A DNA stretch of 16,625 nt from JAADCS01 sp964473735. GTDB taxonomy: Bacteria; Hydrothermota; Hydrothermia; LBFQ01. The notes below the pieces were generated by a model that was given only the letters and a program-made list of their open reading frames with translations, had not been told where the DNA came from and ran no database searches. Position numbers and translations under genes: made by a program. Position 1 is the stretch's first letter, and the number at the start of each line of letters is the position of its first letter. The stretch covers positions 1-16,625 of the forward strand of contig CAYYQD010000032.1 in NCBI GenBank assembly GCA_964473735.1. Direction: 5' to 3'. Shown here one piece after another: positions 1 to 7,438 of this stretch.

Positions 1-758
1 GAGTTGTACCGGGCCGCCCTGCGGAGGTCCGTATCTATATCACCGAATATAACCGTTTCCTCAAACAGGGGGGCCTCCGCGGATAGGACGCCGTTTCCCT
101 GATAAATCCGGGAGCCTCCGAAGAAAACGATTCCGTCCTCCACGCCCACGCGGTTGGCGTACAGCGTAGGGGCGCCGAAGTATAGGGAGGGTAGCGAAGC
201 TATACGGTGCCAGACCTCAACCGCCGTTCCTCCTTGTACTACCCGCAGGGGGTTGTTGGCCGAGAGGACGAAGAAGTCGGCGTCGGCCCGGCTCAGGTAA
301 GCGTCCATGTGCCACGCGTCCTCGCATATCATAACGGCCACATCGCCCAAGGGGGTCTTGATCTTCTCAAATCCGGGACCGGCAGTGAAGTACCTGCCCT
401 CGTCAAACATGCCGTAGGTTGGAAGATACACCTTTCTGTGCACCCCTAAAATGCCCTCACCGGAGAGGACCACCATAGCGTTGTAGAACATGTCCCTCTC
501 CTCTATCACCGCTCCGACTATCAGGACCCTATCCCCCAGACCCTCTGTAAGGTCCTCCCACACTCCATCCTCCAGTTTCAGGGAGACCTGAGGAACCAAC
601 CACCCAAGGAGGTAGCCAGTTAGACTTAACTCCGGGAAGACTATCAGGTTCGCTCCACCTTCCAGAGCCTCACGGATGAAGTAGCGGTGCCTCGTGATGT
701 TCTCCTCTACGTTGGCTAAGGCGGGTTTGAACTGAACCACGGCCGCCCGCAGGATCAT
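1..758 (-). CDS. Nitrilase-superfamily amidohydrolase, probable glutaminase partner or domain of NAD+ synthetase (3' end cut off)
   Basis: The gene reads leftward from ATG at 756-758 and leaves the window after about 252 codons, so its C-terminus is missing. The nitrilase fold's catalytic triad is visible: Glu43 in FPELSLTGY, Lys109 in HRKVYLP and Cys145 in MICEDAWH, plus the usual second Glu (Glu120, GMFDEG). The CEDxW form of the cysteine motif and the GVEDG...GGSR stretch are typical of the glutamine-hydrolysing part of NAD+ synthetase, either as the N-terminal domain or as a stand-alone protein encoded beside nadE. In that role it would release ammonia from glutamine to amidate deamido-NAD in the cytoplasm. 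The family call is firm; the NAD link is inference because no synthetase domain lies inside the window. The ATG is chosen because the protein begins directly with the family's first strand (ILRAAVVQF) and a -10 box lies 8 bases upstream. No Shine-Dalgarno is seen. Confidence 0.85.
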   Translation of the reverse strand, partial: MILRAAVVQFKPALANVEENITRHRYFIREALEGGANLIVFPELSLTGYLLGWLVPQVSLKLEDGVWEDLTEGLGDRVLIVGAVIEERDMFYNAMVVLSGEGILGVHRKVYLPTYGMFDEGRYFTAGPGFEKIKTPLGDVAVMICEDAWHMDAYLSRADADFFVLSANNPLRVVQGGTAVEVWHRIASLPSLYFGAPTLYANRVGVEDGIVFFGGSRIYQGNGVLSAEAPLFEETVIFGDIDTDLRRAARYN

Positions 759-766
759 GGAAGGGG

Positions 767-772
767 ATTGTA
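767..772 (-). promoter_or_regulatory. -10 box (TACAAT) for the nitrilase-family gene
   Basis: Read on the minus strand, TACAAT ends 8 bases before the ATG at 758. No TTGACA-like -35 is found at 16-18 bases. It fits the window-wide pattern of a -10 box placed where a ribosome site would normally be, which predicts a transcript starting at or within a few bases of the ATG. Confidence 0.5.
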
Positions 773-846
773 AGGTCGGTCGGTAGCCCCGAACTCTCCG
801 CCTTAAGGTTTATGTGGCTATGGAAGATGCGTCGTCCCTCAGGGAA

Positions 847-2148
847 TCATATCACGTCGTTGAGACCTTTTATGTCCATCACGGGTACGGTCTCAACCCC
901 TTCAAAACGTTTCTCCGTCGGAACGTAGACCCTCCTGAACCCTAACCTCCTCGCCTCCACGACCCTGAGGGATAGGTCCGGAGGAGGGCGGAACTCCCCC
1001 GACAGTGAGACCTCACCGATGAACACTCCAGCGTTGTCAAGGGGGAGATTCTTCAGAGAGGACAGGAGAGAGGCCGCCACCGCCATATCTCCGTACGGCT
1101 CGTCTATCCTGAACCCCCCGCTCACGTTGAGGTAGACGTCCTTCTTCCCTATCTTCACGCCGATCCTCTTCTCTATGAGAGCCAGCACTATGGCCAGTCT
1201 CTTGGGGTCGTACCCCACGCTGTAGCGCACCGGTACGGGGTAGTAGGAGTAGTGGGTTAAGGACTGCACCTCCAACACCAGACGTACGCTCCCCTTCGTT
1301 ATTACGCCGTAAGCTACACCCACCTTGGCCCACTCCCCGGGGGAAGCGAAGAATAGTGTTGGGTCCTCTATGGGTATCAACCCCCTCTCCGTCATCTGGA
1401 AAAAGGCCACTTCGTCCGTAGGACCGAACCGGTTCTTATGAGCCCGCAACATCCTCAACAGAGATCCCCTGTCTCCCTCAAGGTACAGTACCACATCCAC
1501 CACGTGCTCAAGGGTCTTCGGACCGGCGACGTTTCCGGCTTTGGTTACGTGTCCGGACATGAGTACGGCCACACCCCTCTCCTTGGCGAAGCGGAAGAGC
1601 CTATCCGCGCAGAATCTGACCTGGGAGACCGACCCGGCGGGAGAGTTCAGGTCCTCCGTATAGACGGACTGGATGGAGTCTATCATAAGGACGTCCGTCC
1701 CCTCTGGCACCGACGACAGGATCCCGTCAAGGTTCTCACCTTCGGCAACCATTATGTCGTCGGGCACCCCCATCCTCCTCGCCCGGTGCTTCACCTGAAC
1801 GGCCGACTCCTCCGCCGATACGAGGAGCACCTCCCTACCCTCCTTAACCAGATGGGCGGCCACCTGAAGGAACAGAGTGGATTTTCCGACACCGGGGCTC
1901 CCGGCCAGAAGTACGACGCTCCCGGATACTATCCCGCCTCCCAGTACCCTGTCCAACCCCTCCGTACCGGTGGGGAACCTCACGAACCTTCCCTCTTCAA
2001 CCTCCCCCAACCTCACGACGGAGAGCCTCGCGCCCTTTCGCCTTTCCCTCCTCTCTTTCTCCGCTACCATTGTGCCCCACTCCCCGCAGTTGGGACACCT
2101 ACCGAAGTACTTCAGGCTCCTGTACCCACATACCGAACACACGAACAC
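847..2148 (-). CDS. radA: DNA repair protein RadA (Sms)
   Basis: RadA is a RecA-related ATPase that processes recombination intermediates and drives branch migration. All of its marks are present in 433 residues, close to the usual 450. They are an N-terminal C4 zinc finger (Cys4, Cys7, Cys18, Cys21), Walker A GSPGVGKST at 83-91, a Walker B strand VLMIDSIQ at 153-160, the RadA-specific KNRFG motif at 238-242 and a Lon-protease-like C-terminal domain from about residue 270. The start is GTG at 2146-2148, giving MFVCSVCGY, where the zinc finger normally begins. It is the last gene of the nuoJ-to-radA minus-strand array, with 5 bases after the DUF21-like stop codon. A TAGAAT box 7 bases before the GTG suggests it also has its own promoter, embedded in the end of the upstream gene. 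Identification is secure. Confidence 0.97.
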   Translation of the reverse strand: MFVCSVCGYRSLKYFGRCPNCGEWGTMVAEKERRERRKGARLSVVRLGEVEEGRFVRFPTGTEGLDRVLGGGIVSGSVVLLAGSPGVGKSTLFLQVAAHLVKEGREVLLVSAEESAVQVKHRARRMGVPDDIMVAEGENLDGILSSVPEGTDVLMIDSIQSVYTEDLNSPAGSVSQVRFCADRLFRFAKERGVAVLMSGHVTKAGNVAGPKTLEHVVDVVLYLEGDRGSLLRMLRAHKNRFGPTDEVAFFQMTERGLIPIEDPTLFFASPGEWAKVGVAYGVITKGSVRLVLEVQSLTHYSYYPVPVRYSVGYDPKRLAIVLALIEKRIGVKIGKKDVYLNVSGGFRIDEPYGDMAVAASLLSSLKNLPLDNAGVFIGEVSLSGEFRPPPDLSLRVVEARRLGFRRVYVPTEKRFEGVETVPVMDIKGLNDVI

Positions 2149-2153
2149 GAAGA

Positions 2154-2876
2154 CTATTCTAAGTCGGACGCTCCATATTCCAAGCCCCGAAGTACGTCCT
2201 TCAGGTACTCGTGCAGGTCAAACACCTTCCCGTTCACCTCCACGGAGGTACATCTCCTGCTGCGCATAAACCGTAGTACGTCAAGGACGGTGGGATCTTC
2301 CCCATCGTACCTGCACCCTTTTCCTCCCTCGTGAGCGTACCTATAAGCGGGTTCGTACAGGGAGCGAATGAACCTCCCGGCGAACCGTAGGTCCTCCTCG
2401 CTTACCCTCCCCCTGAGGTAAGCCATGATCATATCCACCACCTCCTCCCTCCTGTACTTTGACTGAAGGATGCGGCTGGCCAACGGTATTATGAGGAGAA
2501 GTCGGGACAGGTAGTAGAAGAACAGGAAAGGGTACATCTCAAGCCGAAACACACGGTCCAGATGGGTAATGGCGACGAGTTTGGGCAGGAAGTCCCCCAC
2601 GATCGCGAAGAGTAGGGCGGCTATCACTCCGGACCACACGATAGCCCCCGGTAGGGACCTAAGGAGACCGTACAACGATATGGATCCGAAGACCAGCGCT
2701 ACGGTGTTCCAGAAGAGTACCGTGGCCATTACGCCAGTCCTGTCGTGGAGGAGGTCGTCAAACTTCCCCGCGTTGAAGAAAGGGGCCTTACGGACGTAGG
2801 CCATCTCAAAGGAGGACATCAGCATGGACATAAGGAGCGATAGGATGAGTAGGGGAAGGTAAAACACTACTCCCAA
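2154..2876 (-). CDS. DUF21/CNNM-like membrane protein without CBS domains
   Basis: A 240-residue protein with about four hydrophobic segments (roughly 3-24, 48-72, 78-98 and 115-135), followed by a soluble tail of about 105 residues. The N-terminal SSFEMAYV and the later GDFLPKLVA resemble the (S/A)xxE(I/M)A and GE(x)xPK signatures of the DUF21 (CNNM/CorC) transmembrane domain, which is linked to Mg2+ or Co2+ handling. The match is loose: the usual Glu of the second motif is Asp, and the tail is too short and unlike paired CBS domains. The tail is charged and Arg-rich. The gene sits between ktrA (10-base overlap) and radA. The TTG at 2874-2876 is the first start in frame; a GTG at 2865-2867, overlapping the ktrA stop by one base, is an equally good choice. 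The function is unknown; an ion-transport role is inference from the neighbours. Confidence 0.7.
   Translation of the reverse strand: MGVVFYLPLLILSLLMSMLMSSFEMAYVRKAPFFNAGKFDDLLHDRTGVMATVLFWNTVALVFGSISLYGLLRSLPGAIVWSGVIAALLFAIVGDFLPKLVAITHLDRVFRLEMYPFLFFYYLSRLLLIIPLASRILQSKYRREEVVDMIMAYLRGRVSEEDLRFAGRFIRSLYEPAYRYAHEGGKGCRYDGEDPTVLDVLRFMRSRRCTSVEVNGKVFDLHEYLKDVLRGLEYGASDLE
2156..2161 (-). promoter_or_regulatory. -10 box (TAGAAT) for radA inside the end of the upstream gene
   Basis: TAGAAT on the minus strand ends 7 bases before the radA GTG and is made from the last codons and stop of the DUF21-like gene. There is no Shine-Dalgarno between it and the GTG. The same hexamer at the same distance precedes the first genes of other units, so an internal leaderless promoter is likely. 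Confidence 0.5.
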
Positions 2877-3556
2877 CGTGCTATCTCGTCAATCACCTCG
2901 TTCGGGGCGAGCAGGACCAGGACGTCCCCGTCCATTATATCCTCGTCGGGGTCGGGCGGAGCCAGAAATACCTCCCTTAAGTCCTCTATCTCCCCCTGCC
3001 TATCAAACACGGCCTCTTTCCTGCGTATCCCTATTACCAGGACGTTGTACCTGCGCCGCAGGTCCAGATCTCTTATCCTCTTTCCCACGAAACTCCGGGG
3101 CGCCTTTATCTCAACTATGGCGTGCTTCTCGCTTATGTTAAACCTGTCAGCGAGCGTCGGATAGGAGATTATATCCGCCACGTGCAGGGCGGAGTCCCTC
3201 TCCGGTTGCACGATACGGCTCACCCCTATGCGGTTCAGAATGCGGGCGTGTCTCTCGTCCTCCGCTTTGGCTATGATGTTTCTGGCCCCCATGTCCATCA
3301 GGCTTATACAGACCAGAACGCTGGCCTCTATGTCGTCCCCTATGGCCACCACCACGGCGTCCATGTCCTGAACCCCGATGCTCCTGAGGACGGTGTCGTC
3401 CGTTGCGTCAGCCACTATGGCCGTATCCGTCTTTCCCACGAACCTCTGAACGAGCCTCTCCTCCTTATCTATAACTACCACCTCGTGTCCCCTCTCTATG
3501 AGGGCCTCCGCGAGGGCGCTACCGAACCTTCCTAACCCTATAACCGTTATCTGCAT
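2867..3556 (-). CDS. ktrA: Ktr/Trk potassium uptake regulatory subunit
   Basis: This is the cytoplasmic nucleotide-binding RCK subunit that gates the adjacent K+ channel-like membrane subunit. Residues 1-140 form an RCK-N Rossmann domain with GLGRFG at 7-12 and the ribose-binding acid Asp30 ending the second strand. Residues from about 145 to 229 form an RCK-C (TrkA-C) domain. At 229 residues it has one RCK pair, like KtrA (about 220), not the doubled TrkA (about 460). The ATG at 3554-3556 shares one base with the ktrB stop (TGATG), and a GAGGAGG site lies about 10 bases upstream, so the two are translationally coupled. The end overlaps the DUF21-like gene. Ktr versus Trk naming rests on length only. 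Confidence 0.95.
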   Translation of the reverse strand: MQITVIGLGRFGSALAEALIERGHEVVVIDKEERLVQRFVGKTDTAIVADATDDTVLRSIGVQDMDAVVVAIGDDIEASVLVCISLMDMGARNIIAKAEDERHARILNRIGVSRIVQPERDSALHVADIISYPTLADRFNISEKHAIVEIKAPRSFVGKRIRDLDLRRRYNVLVIGIRRKEAVFDRQGEIEDLREVFLAPPDPDEDIMDGDVLVLLAPNEVIDEIARWE

Positions 3557-4887
3557 CAGACCAGAACCTCCTCTTCCGCGTACCTGAAAGGCGATGGCAC
3601 CGTCCTTATAAGGGATGCTGCAAAGACGAGGTACCCCGCCCTCCCGATTATCATGGCTAACATCACCAATATTCTACCGGTGGTAGAGAAGTCGGCCACA
3701 AGACTCACGTTGGCCTTCGTCAGGCTCCCCGTGGAGAGGCCTACAGTCCCAAAGGCGGACATTATCTCAAAGAAGAAGTTGAGGAAACCGGAACGCTTCA
3801 CGACCTCCATCTCCGTCAGGCTTAAGAGCGTCGTCCATACCCACAGGATGGCTATGGCCAGTATAAAGGTCTGGAAGGCCTTTATCACCACCTCCCGCGC
3901 CACCGTCCTATGGAAGACGAACACGTCCTCCCTCCCCTGAAGGGTATTCTTCAGCCACAGGAAGATTAGGGCCACGGTAACGGTCTTCACTCCCCCCGCC
4001 GTACCGCCCGGGCTACCCCCCACGAACATGAGGGCTACTGTAAGGAGCTTGGAGAAGGGAGATAGGGAGGCGTAATCTACGGTGTTAAAGCCCGCCGTCC
4101 TCGGAGTGACGGAGGCAAACAGGGCCTGCCACACCCCCGTACTCCCCGGCCCAAAGGAGGGCTCAAACGTCAGGAACAGTAGAAAAGCTCCCAATATCAG
4201 AACGGTCGTGGAAACGAACACCAGCTTATCGTGGAGGTCAAATCTTCGGAGGTTCCCTCTCAACCGCTGGTATATGTCCCTCCAGACTTTGAAGCCTATG
4301 CCTCCGACCACTATAAGGGACATCACCGTAAGATTCACCACCGGGTCCCCGGCGTAGTCCATAAGGCTGTTGGAGAAGGTTGAGAAACCTGCGTTGTTTA
4401 AGGCGCTGATACTGTGGAAGAGTGCGTGCCCTAAACCCACAACCGGGCCGTAGGTTCGTAGGAAAACTATCCACAGAGGGAGGGTGGCGACCACCTCCAT
4501 CACCACGGCCACGAGCACCACCTTCCGGGCCATATCAAGGACACCGGATAGGGTGGGGGCCCCTATGCTCATGGCCAGCATCTTTCTGGCGTGCAGGGAG
4601 CCCTTTGATCCTATGGCGGCGAATAGGATCGCCCCCAGAGTCATGTACCCCAGACCCCCTATCTGGATGAGGGTGGCCAGAATCACCTTTCCCAGAGGCG
4701 TCCATGCCTTCGCCGTATCTACCACTATCAGACCAGTGACGCACACGGCGGAGGTCGCCGTGAAGAGGGAATCTAAAAGGGACACTCCACCGTAATGCAT
4801 GGGGGGAAGGTAAAGCAGAAGTCCCCCTATAGCGGATACAACGAAGTACCCTAAAAATAGGGCGGCGGCCGGAGATAACCTTCTCAA
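3556..4887 (-). CDS. ktrB: Ktr/Trk potassium uptake membrane subunit
   Basis: This inner-membrane K+ translocating subunit of the superfamily of K+ transporters has 443 residues, the size of KtrB. The four pore loops each keep the selectivity-filter Gly: SAVCVTGL (Gly52), SALNNAGF (Gly167), TPRTAGFN (Gly266) and SAFGTVGLS (Gly383). The Gly-rich intramembrane gate GGSPGGTAGG lies at 290-299. With ktrA next to it, this is a complete two-part K+ uptake system. The only start giving a full first helix is TTG at 4885-4887, directly abutting the nuoK TAG; a weak GGAG lies about 12 bases upstream. Coupling to nuoK translation is therefore likely. The reading frame is intact. Confidence 0.95.
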   Translation of the reverse strand: MRRLSPAAALFLGYFVVSAIGGLLLYLPPMHYGGVSLLDSLFTATSAVCVTGLIVVDTAKAWTPLGKVILATLIQIGGLGYMTLGAILFAAIGSKGSLHARKMLAMSIGAPTLSGVLDMARKVVLVAVVMEVVATLPLWIVFLRTYGPVVGLGHALFHSISALNNAGFSTFSNSLMDYAGDPVVNLTVMSLIVVGGIGFKVWRDIYQRLRGNLRRFDLHDKLVFVSTTVLILGAFLLFLTFEPSFGPGSTGVWQALFASVTPRTAGFNTVDYASLSPFSKLLTVALMFVGGSPGGTAGGVKTVTVALIFLWLKNTLQGREDVFVFHRTVAREVVIKAFQTFILAIAILWVWTTLLSLTEMEVVKRSGFLNFFFEIMSAFGTVGLSTGSLTKANVSLVADFSTTGRILVMLAMIIGRAGYLVFAASLIRTVPSPFRYAEEEVLV

Positions 4888-5193
4888 CTACTTGGGCAAC
4901 TCCGAGAGGGAATCCACCTCAACGCTCTCCGTGGTTCGGTACATATGTACGGCTATGGCCAGACCTATGGCCACCTCAACGGCGGCTATTATCAGGACCA
5001 TGAGGACTAAGAAGTGCCCCTGAAGGCCCTGCTCCCCGAACATCTGCGAGGCCCCCACCACCGCGAGGTTGGCCGAGTTCAGCATGAGCTCAAGGCTCAT
5101 CAGTATAACGATGAAGTTCTTACGGAAGAGCACCCCAAACAGCCCGATGGAGAACAGCACCAGGGCCAGCCCTAAGACCATGGTCGGTGTCAT
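4888..5193 (-). CDS. nuoK: NADH-quinone oxidoreductase subunit K
   Basis: This small antiporter-like membrane subunit of respiratory complex I takes part in the proton path. In 101 residues it has three hydrophobic helices (about 5-23, 27-48, 60-83) and the two membrane Glu residues that define NuoK: Glu35 in MSLELMLNSANLA and Glu73 in AAVEVAIG. MrpC/MnhC of Na+/H+ antiporters is a relative, but the NuoJ gene immediately before it favours NuoK. Its ATG overlaps the nuoJ stop (ATGA), and an AAGGAGGGTG ribosome site precedes it. It is followed directly by ktrB, not by nuoL, so it is separated from other complex I genes here. Confidence 0.95.
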   Translation of the reverse strand: MTPTMVLGLALVLFSIGLFGVLFRKNFIVILMSLELMLNSANLAVVGASQMFGEQGLQGHFLVLMVLIIAAVEVAIGLAIAVHMYRTTESVEVDSLSELPK

Positions 5194-5684
5194 TCTTCAC
5201 CCTCCTTGTAGAGCTTCACTATCCCTATGGCCGCGACCACGCCCACCAGGAGGAGGAAGGAGGAGAGCTCAAAGGCCAACAGGCCATCGGTGAGCATGAA
5301 CCTCCCTAAGTCCCTGGCGGTCACGTAGAACATGGTAAAACCGTTGGTGGGATACACCCAGAGGGCCACGACCCCTACTACGGCGAAGAGCACGACCAAC
5401 ACCAGAGCCGCTACCCCCTTGAGGGAGGCGTCGCGATCCGATAGGGGCTTTCGTAGGTTAAGCAGAAGGATAACGAACAGGAAGAAGACGATGATACCGC
5501 CGGCATACACTATCACCTGAACTAAAGAGAGTATGGGGGACTGAAGGAGCATGTACATAGCCCCTAAGGACAGGAAGTTCAACAGGAGCCCTAAGGCACC
5601 GTAAAAGGGGTTAGGGTTGAGGACGACCGTGAAAGCCCCTATTATGGACAGGAGAGCGAAAAACCACATCAGTACGTCCGTCAT
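5190..5684 (-). CDS. nuoJ: NADH-quinone oxidoreductase subunit J
   Basis: NuoJ is a complex I membrane subunit of five helices. The 164 residues match the family size, and the conserved third-helix stretch YAGGIIVFFLFVILLL is present, including the paired Gly. The frame is open further upstream to a GTG at 5739-5741, but I place the start at ATG 5682-5684. There the protein begins with the first helix (MTDVLMWFFALL), as in other NuoJ proteins, and a TAGAAT -10 box ends 8 bases upstream. nuoJ is the first gene of the minus-strand array to radA and is divergent from the endonuclease IV-like gene at 5757. No other nuo gene is in the window. Confidence 0.93.
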   Translation of the reverse strand: MTDVLMWFFALLSIIGAFTVVLNPNPFYGALGLLLNFLSLGAMYMLLQSPILSLVQVIVYAGGIIVFFLFVILLLNLRKPLSDRDASLKGVAALVLVVLFAVVGVVALWVYPTNGFTMFYVTARDLGRFMLTDGLLAFELSSFLLLVGVVAAIGIVKLYKEGEE

Positions 5685-5692
5685 GGACGGAT

Positions 5693-5698
5693 ATTCTA
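5693..5698 (-). promoter_or_regulatory. -10 box (TAGAAT) for the nuoJ operon
   Basis: Minus-strand TAGAAT ends 8 bases before the nuoJ ATG. No -35 consensus and no Shine-Dalgarno are seen. If transcription starts about 7 bases downstream of the box, the mRNA begins at the ATG or one to two bases before it. Confidence 0.5.
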
Positions 5699-5743
5699 CC
5701 GCAGAAAACCGTCCGGGGTGCGCCCTACGGAGAAACTCCACCT

Positions 5744-5749
5744 TAAACT
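5744..5749 (+). promoter_or_regulatory. -10-like box (TAAACT) for the endonuclease IV-like gene
   Basis: TAAACT ends 7 bases before the ATG at 5757. It is the weakest match to TANAAT among the units here, but its position is the same, and there is no Shine-Dalgarno. It lies in the 72-base divergent region shared with nuoJ. Confidence 0.4.
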
Positions 5750-5756
5750 ACCCTCC

Positions 5757-6581
5757 ATGAAGTTCCTTACGGCAGGGGTACCGTTATCCACCTCGGGATC
5801 CTCCACGGAGAGCGGCCTTAAGAGGGTGGCCGAGCTGGGGCTTGACGGTATGGAGCTGGAGTTCGTCAGGGGGGTAAGGATGAAGGAGAAAAAGGCGGAG
5901 AGGGTGAGACGTCTGGCCGAGGACTTAGGACTTACGCTTACCGTTCACGCCCCCTACTGGATAAACCTATACGCCCGGGAGAAGGAGAAGTTAGAGGCGT
6001 CCATAAAGCGCATATACGACTCGGCGAGGATAGGATTCTTAGCCGGAGCGCGGGATATAGTCTTCCATCCGGCCTACTACCTGGGAGACCCCCCGGAGCG
6101 GGTTCATAGTCAGGTCCTCTCCATCCTCAAAGACCTTACGGCCCGGCTCAGGGAGGAAGGGATAGACGTAACCTTAAGACCGGAAACTACGGGAAAACCC
6201 ACCCAGTACGGCTCCCTTGACGAAGTGCTGGCACTATCCTCCGAGGTGAAAGGCGTACTGCCCTGTATAGACTTCGCCCACATCCACGCGAGGGGGGGAG
6301 GGGTACTGCTCAAGCCGGAGGACGTGGCGGCCGTGCTGGATAAGGTTAAGGAGTACTTAGGACAGGAGGGCCTAAAGAGGTTGCACATACACATGTCCGG
6401 TATAGCCTACGGCCAACGGGGGGAGAGACACCACCTCAACCTACAGGAGTCGGATATGCTATGGAAGGAGATACTCTCCCTCCTGAAGGATTACGGGGCG
6501 GACGGGACGATAGTCTCCGAGAGCCCTAACATAGAGGAGGATGCCCTACTGATGAAGAGGTACTGGCAGTCTCTGTCATGA
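5757..6581 (+). CDS. Endonuclease IV-like TIM-barrel metalloenzyme (AP endonuclease family 2)
   Basis: Its 274 residues match endonuclease IV (Nfo, about 280). The family's metal-binding positions can be lined up: His64 (VHAPYWINL), His104 (FHPAYY), Glu143 (RPETT), Asp172 and His175 (CIDFAHIHA), His210 (HIHMSG), His225 (ERHHLNL) and Glu255 (SESPN). Nfo uses these for three Zn ions to cut DNA 5' of abasic sites. One ligand differs: Nfo has Asp-Arg-His where this protein has Glu223-Arg-His. So AP endonuclease is likely, but a related sugar isomerase-type TIM barrel is not excluded. A longer frame starts at GTG 5718; ATG 5757 is preferred because the barrel's first strand begins there and a -10 box precedes it. 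Its last bases overlap the acyltransferase start. Confidence 0.85.
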   Translation: MKFLTAGVPLSTSGSSTESGLKRVAELGLDGMELEFVRGVRMKEKKAERVRRLAEDLGLTLTVHAPYWINLYAREKEKLEASIKRIYDSARIGFLAGARDIVFHPAYYLGDPPERVHSQVLSILKDLTARLREEGIDVTLRPETTGKPTQYGSLDEVLALSSEVKGVLPCIDFAHIHARGGGVLLKPEDVAAVLDKVKEYLGQEGLKRLHIHMSGIAYGQRGERHHLNLQESDMLWKEILSLLKDYGADGTIVSESPNIEEDALLMKRYWQSLS

Positions 6582-7438
6582 TACCGAAGAGTCTCAAGAA
6601 GAAGGCCACCATAGAGGCCTTTCGGGCGGCCAACCACCTCGCAGGTTGGCTGGGGTACGGTAGAGTGTGCGCCCTTACCACGGCGATAGGTGAAATTCAG
6701 ATGAGGTTGAGCCGACGGAGGAGGGAGGTGGTTAGGAAGAATTTCAGAATGATCCGCGGGGACGATACGGGATGGGAGGAAACCTTCAGGTACTTCTGGG
6801 CAACCGTGGCCGATACCCTCATGATCCCCCACGTCGGAAGGGAATGGGTGGAGAGGAAGATACTGAAGATAGACGGGCTTGAGTACGCGGAGATGTTCAG
6901 AGGCAAGGCCCTGATCGTGGTCACGGGACACCTGGGTAATCCGGAGTTCTTAGCCAACGTCGCTGGGGTGTTAGGGTTCAGGGGGGTGGCGGTGGCGGAG
7001 GTGCCCTCCGGGGAGTGGTTCAGGGAGTTCCTCAAGATAAGGGAGAAGTTCGGATTGAAGATAATCCCCGTAAGGGGGGCGTACCCCAAACTGGTTGAGG
7101 CGATCAGGGAGAGGAGGTTCGTGTATCTCGTGTCCGACCGCAACGTATCCCGGGAGAAGGGGAGGGTGATAAGGCTGGGGTGTGGGTACAGGAGGATACC
7201 CACGGGATTCGCCCGCCTCTCCCTTGAGACGGGTACCCCTATAGTCTTCGCCTACGGCGTCCCTGTCGGTACCTGCGAGGGGGGAAAGTACTACGCCGAG
7301 GTGAGCCCACCCTACCTGCCCAAAAGCCTTGACGACGCCTTAAAGTGGTACGAGGGGCACCTGTACCGGGCCTTATACAGATGGACGGATAGGTGGTTCG
7401 TCTTCTGGGACGAATGGCTAAATGGCCCGGAGGGGTGA
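6578..7438 (+). CDS. Lipid A biosynthesis-type (LpxL/HtrB family) lysophospholipid acyltransferase
   Basis: A 286-residue protein of the LpxL/HtrB family, inner-membrane-associated enzymes that move a fatty acyl chain onto lipid A precursors or, in relatives, other glycolipids. The catalytic H-x4-E motif is present as HLGNPE (His118, Glu123), followed by the family's VSDRN (about 186-190) and a Gly/Pro-rich GYRRIPTGFARL stretch near 203-214. The N-terminus is basic and only weakly hydrophobic. Its ATG overlaps the stop of the endonuclease IV-like gene by 4 bases (ATGA), so the two are translated together. It ends head-on against pyrH with no gap. The acceptor lipid cannot be told from sequence; lipid A would imply a diderm cell. 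Confidence 0.85.
   Translation: MIPKSLKKKATIEAFRAANHLAGWLGYGRVCALTTAIGEIQMRLSRRRREVVRKNFRMIRGDDTGWEETFRYFWATVADTLMIPHVGREWVERKILKIDGLEYAEMFRGKALIVVTGHLGNPEFLANVAGVLGFRGVAVAEVPSGEWFREFLKIREKFGLKIIPVRGAYPKLVEAIRERRFVYLVSDRNVSREKGRVIRLGCGYRRIPTGFARLSLETGTPIVFAYGVPVGTCEGGKYYAEVSPPYLPKSLDDALKWYEGHLYRALYRWTDRWFVFWDEWLNGPEG

Noticed and set aside
835..845. TCCCTCAGGGA palindrome just after radA as a terminator
   Set aside because: A five-base stem with a one-base loop and no T-run cannot form a stable terminator hairpin.
1438..2334. A 298-codon open frame on the plus strand opposite radA
   Set aside because: It is a shadow of radA and the end of the DUF21-like gene: no family features, Pro/His/Arg-rich composition, and radA is certain on the other strand.
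5685..5741. NuoJ start at GTG 5741
   Set aside because: It adds 19 hydrophilic residues absent from NuoJ and would run through the -10 box and into the divergent promoter region.
5718..5756. Endonuclease IV-like start at GTG 5718
   Set aside because: The 13 extra residues precede the first barrel strand and cover the likely -10 box.
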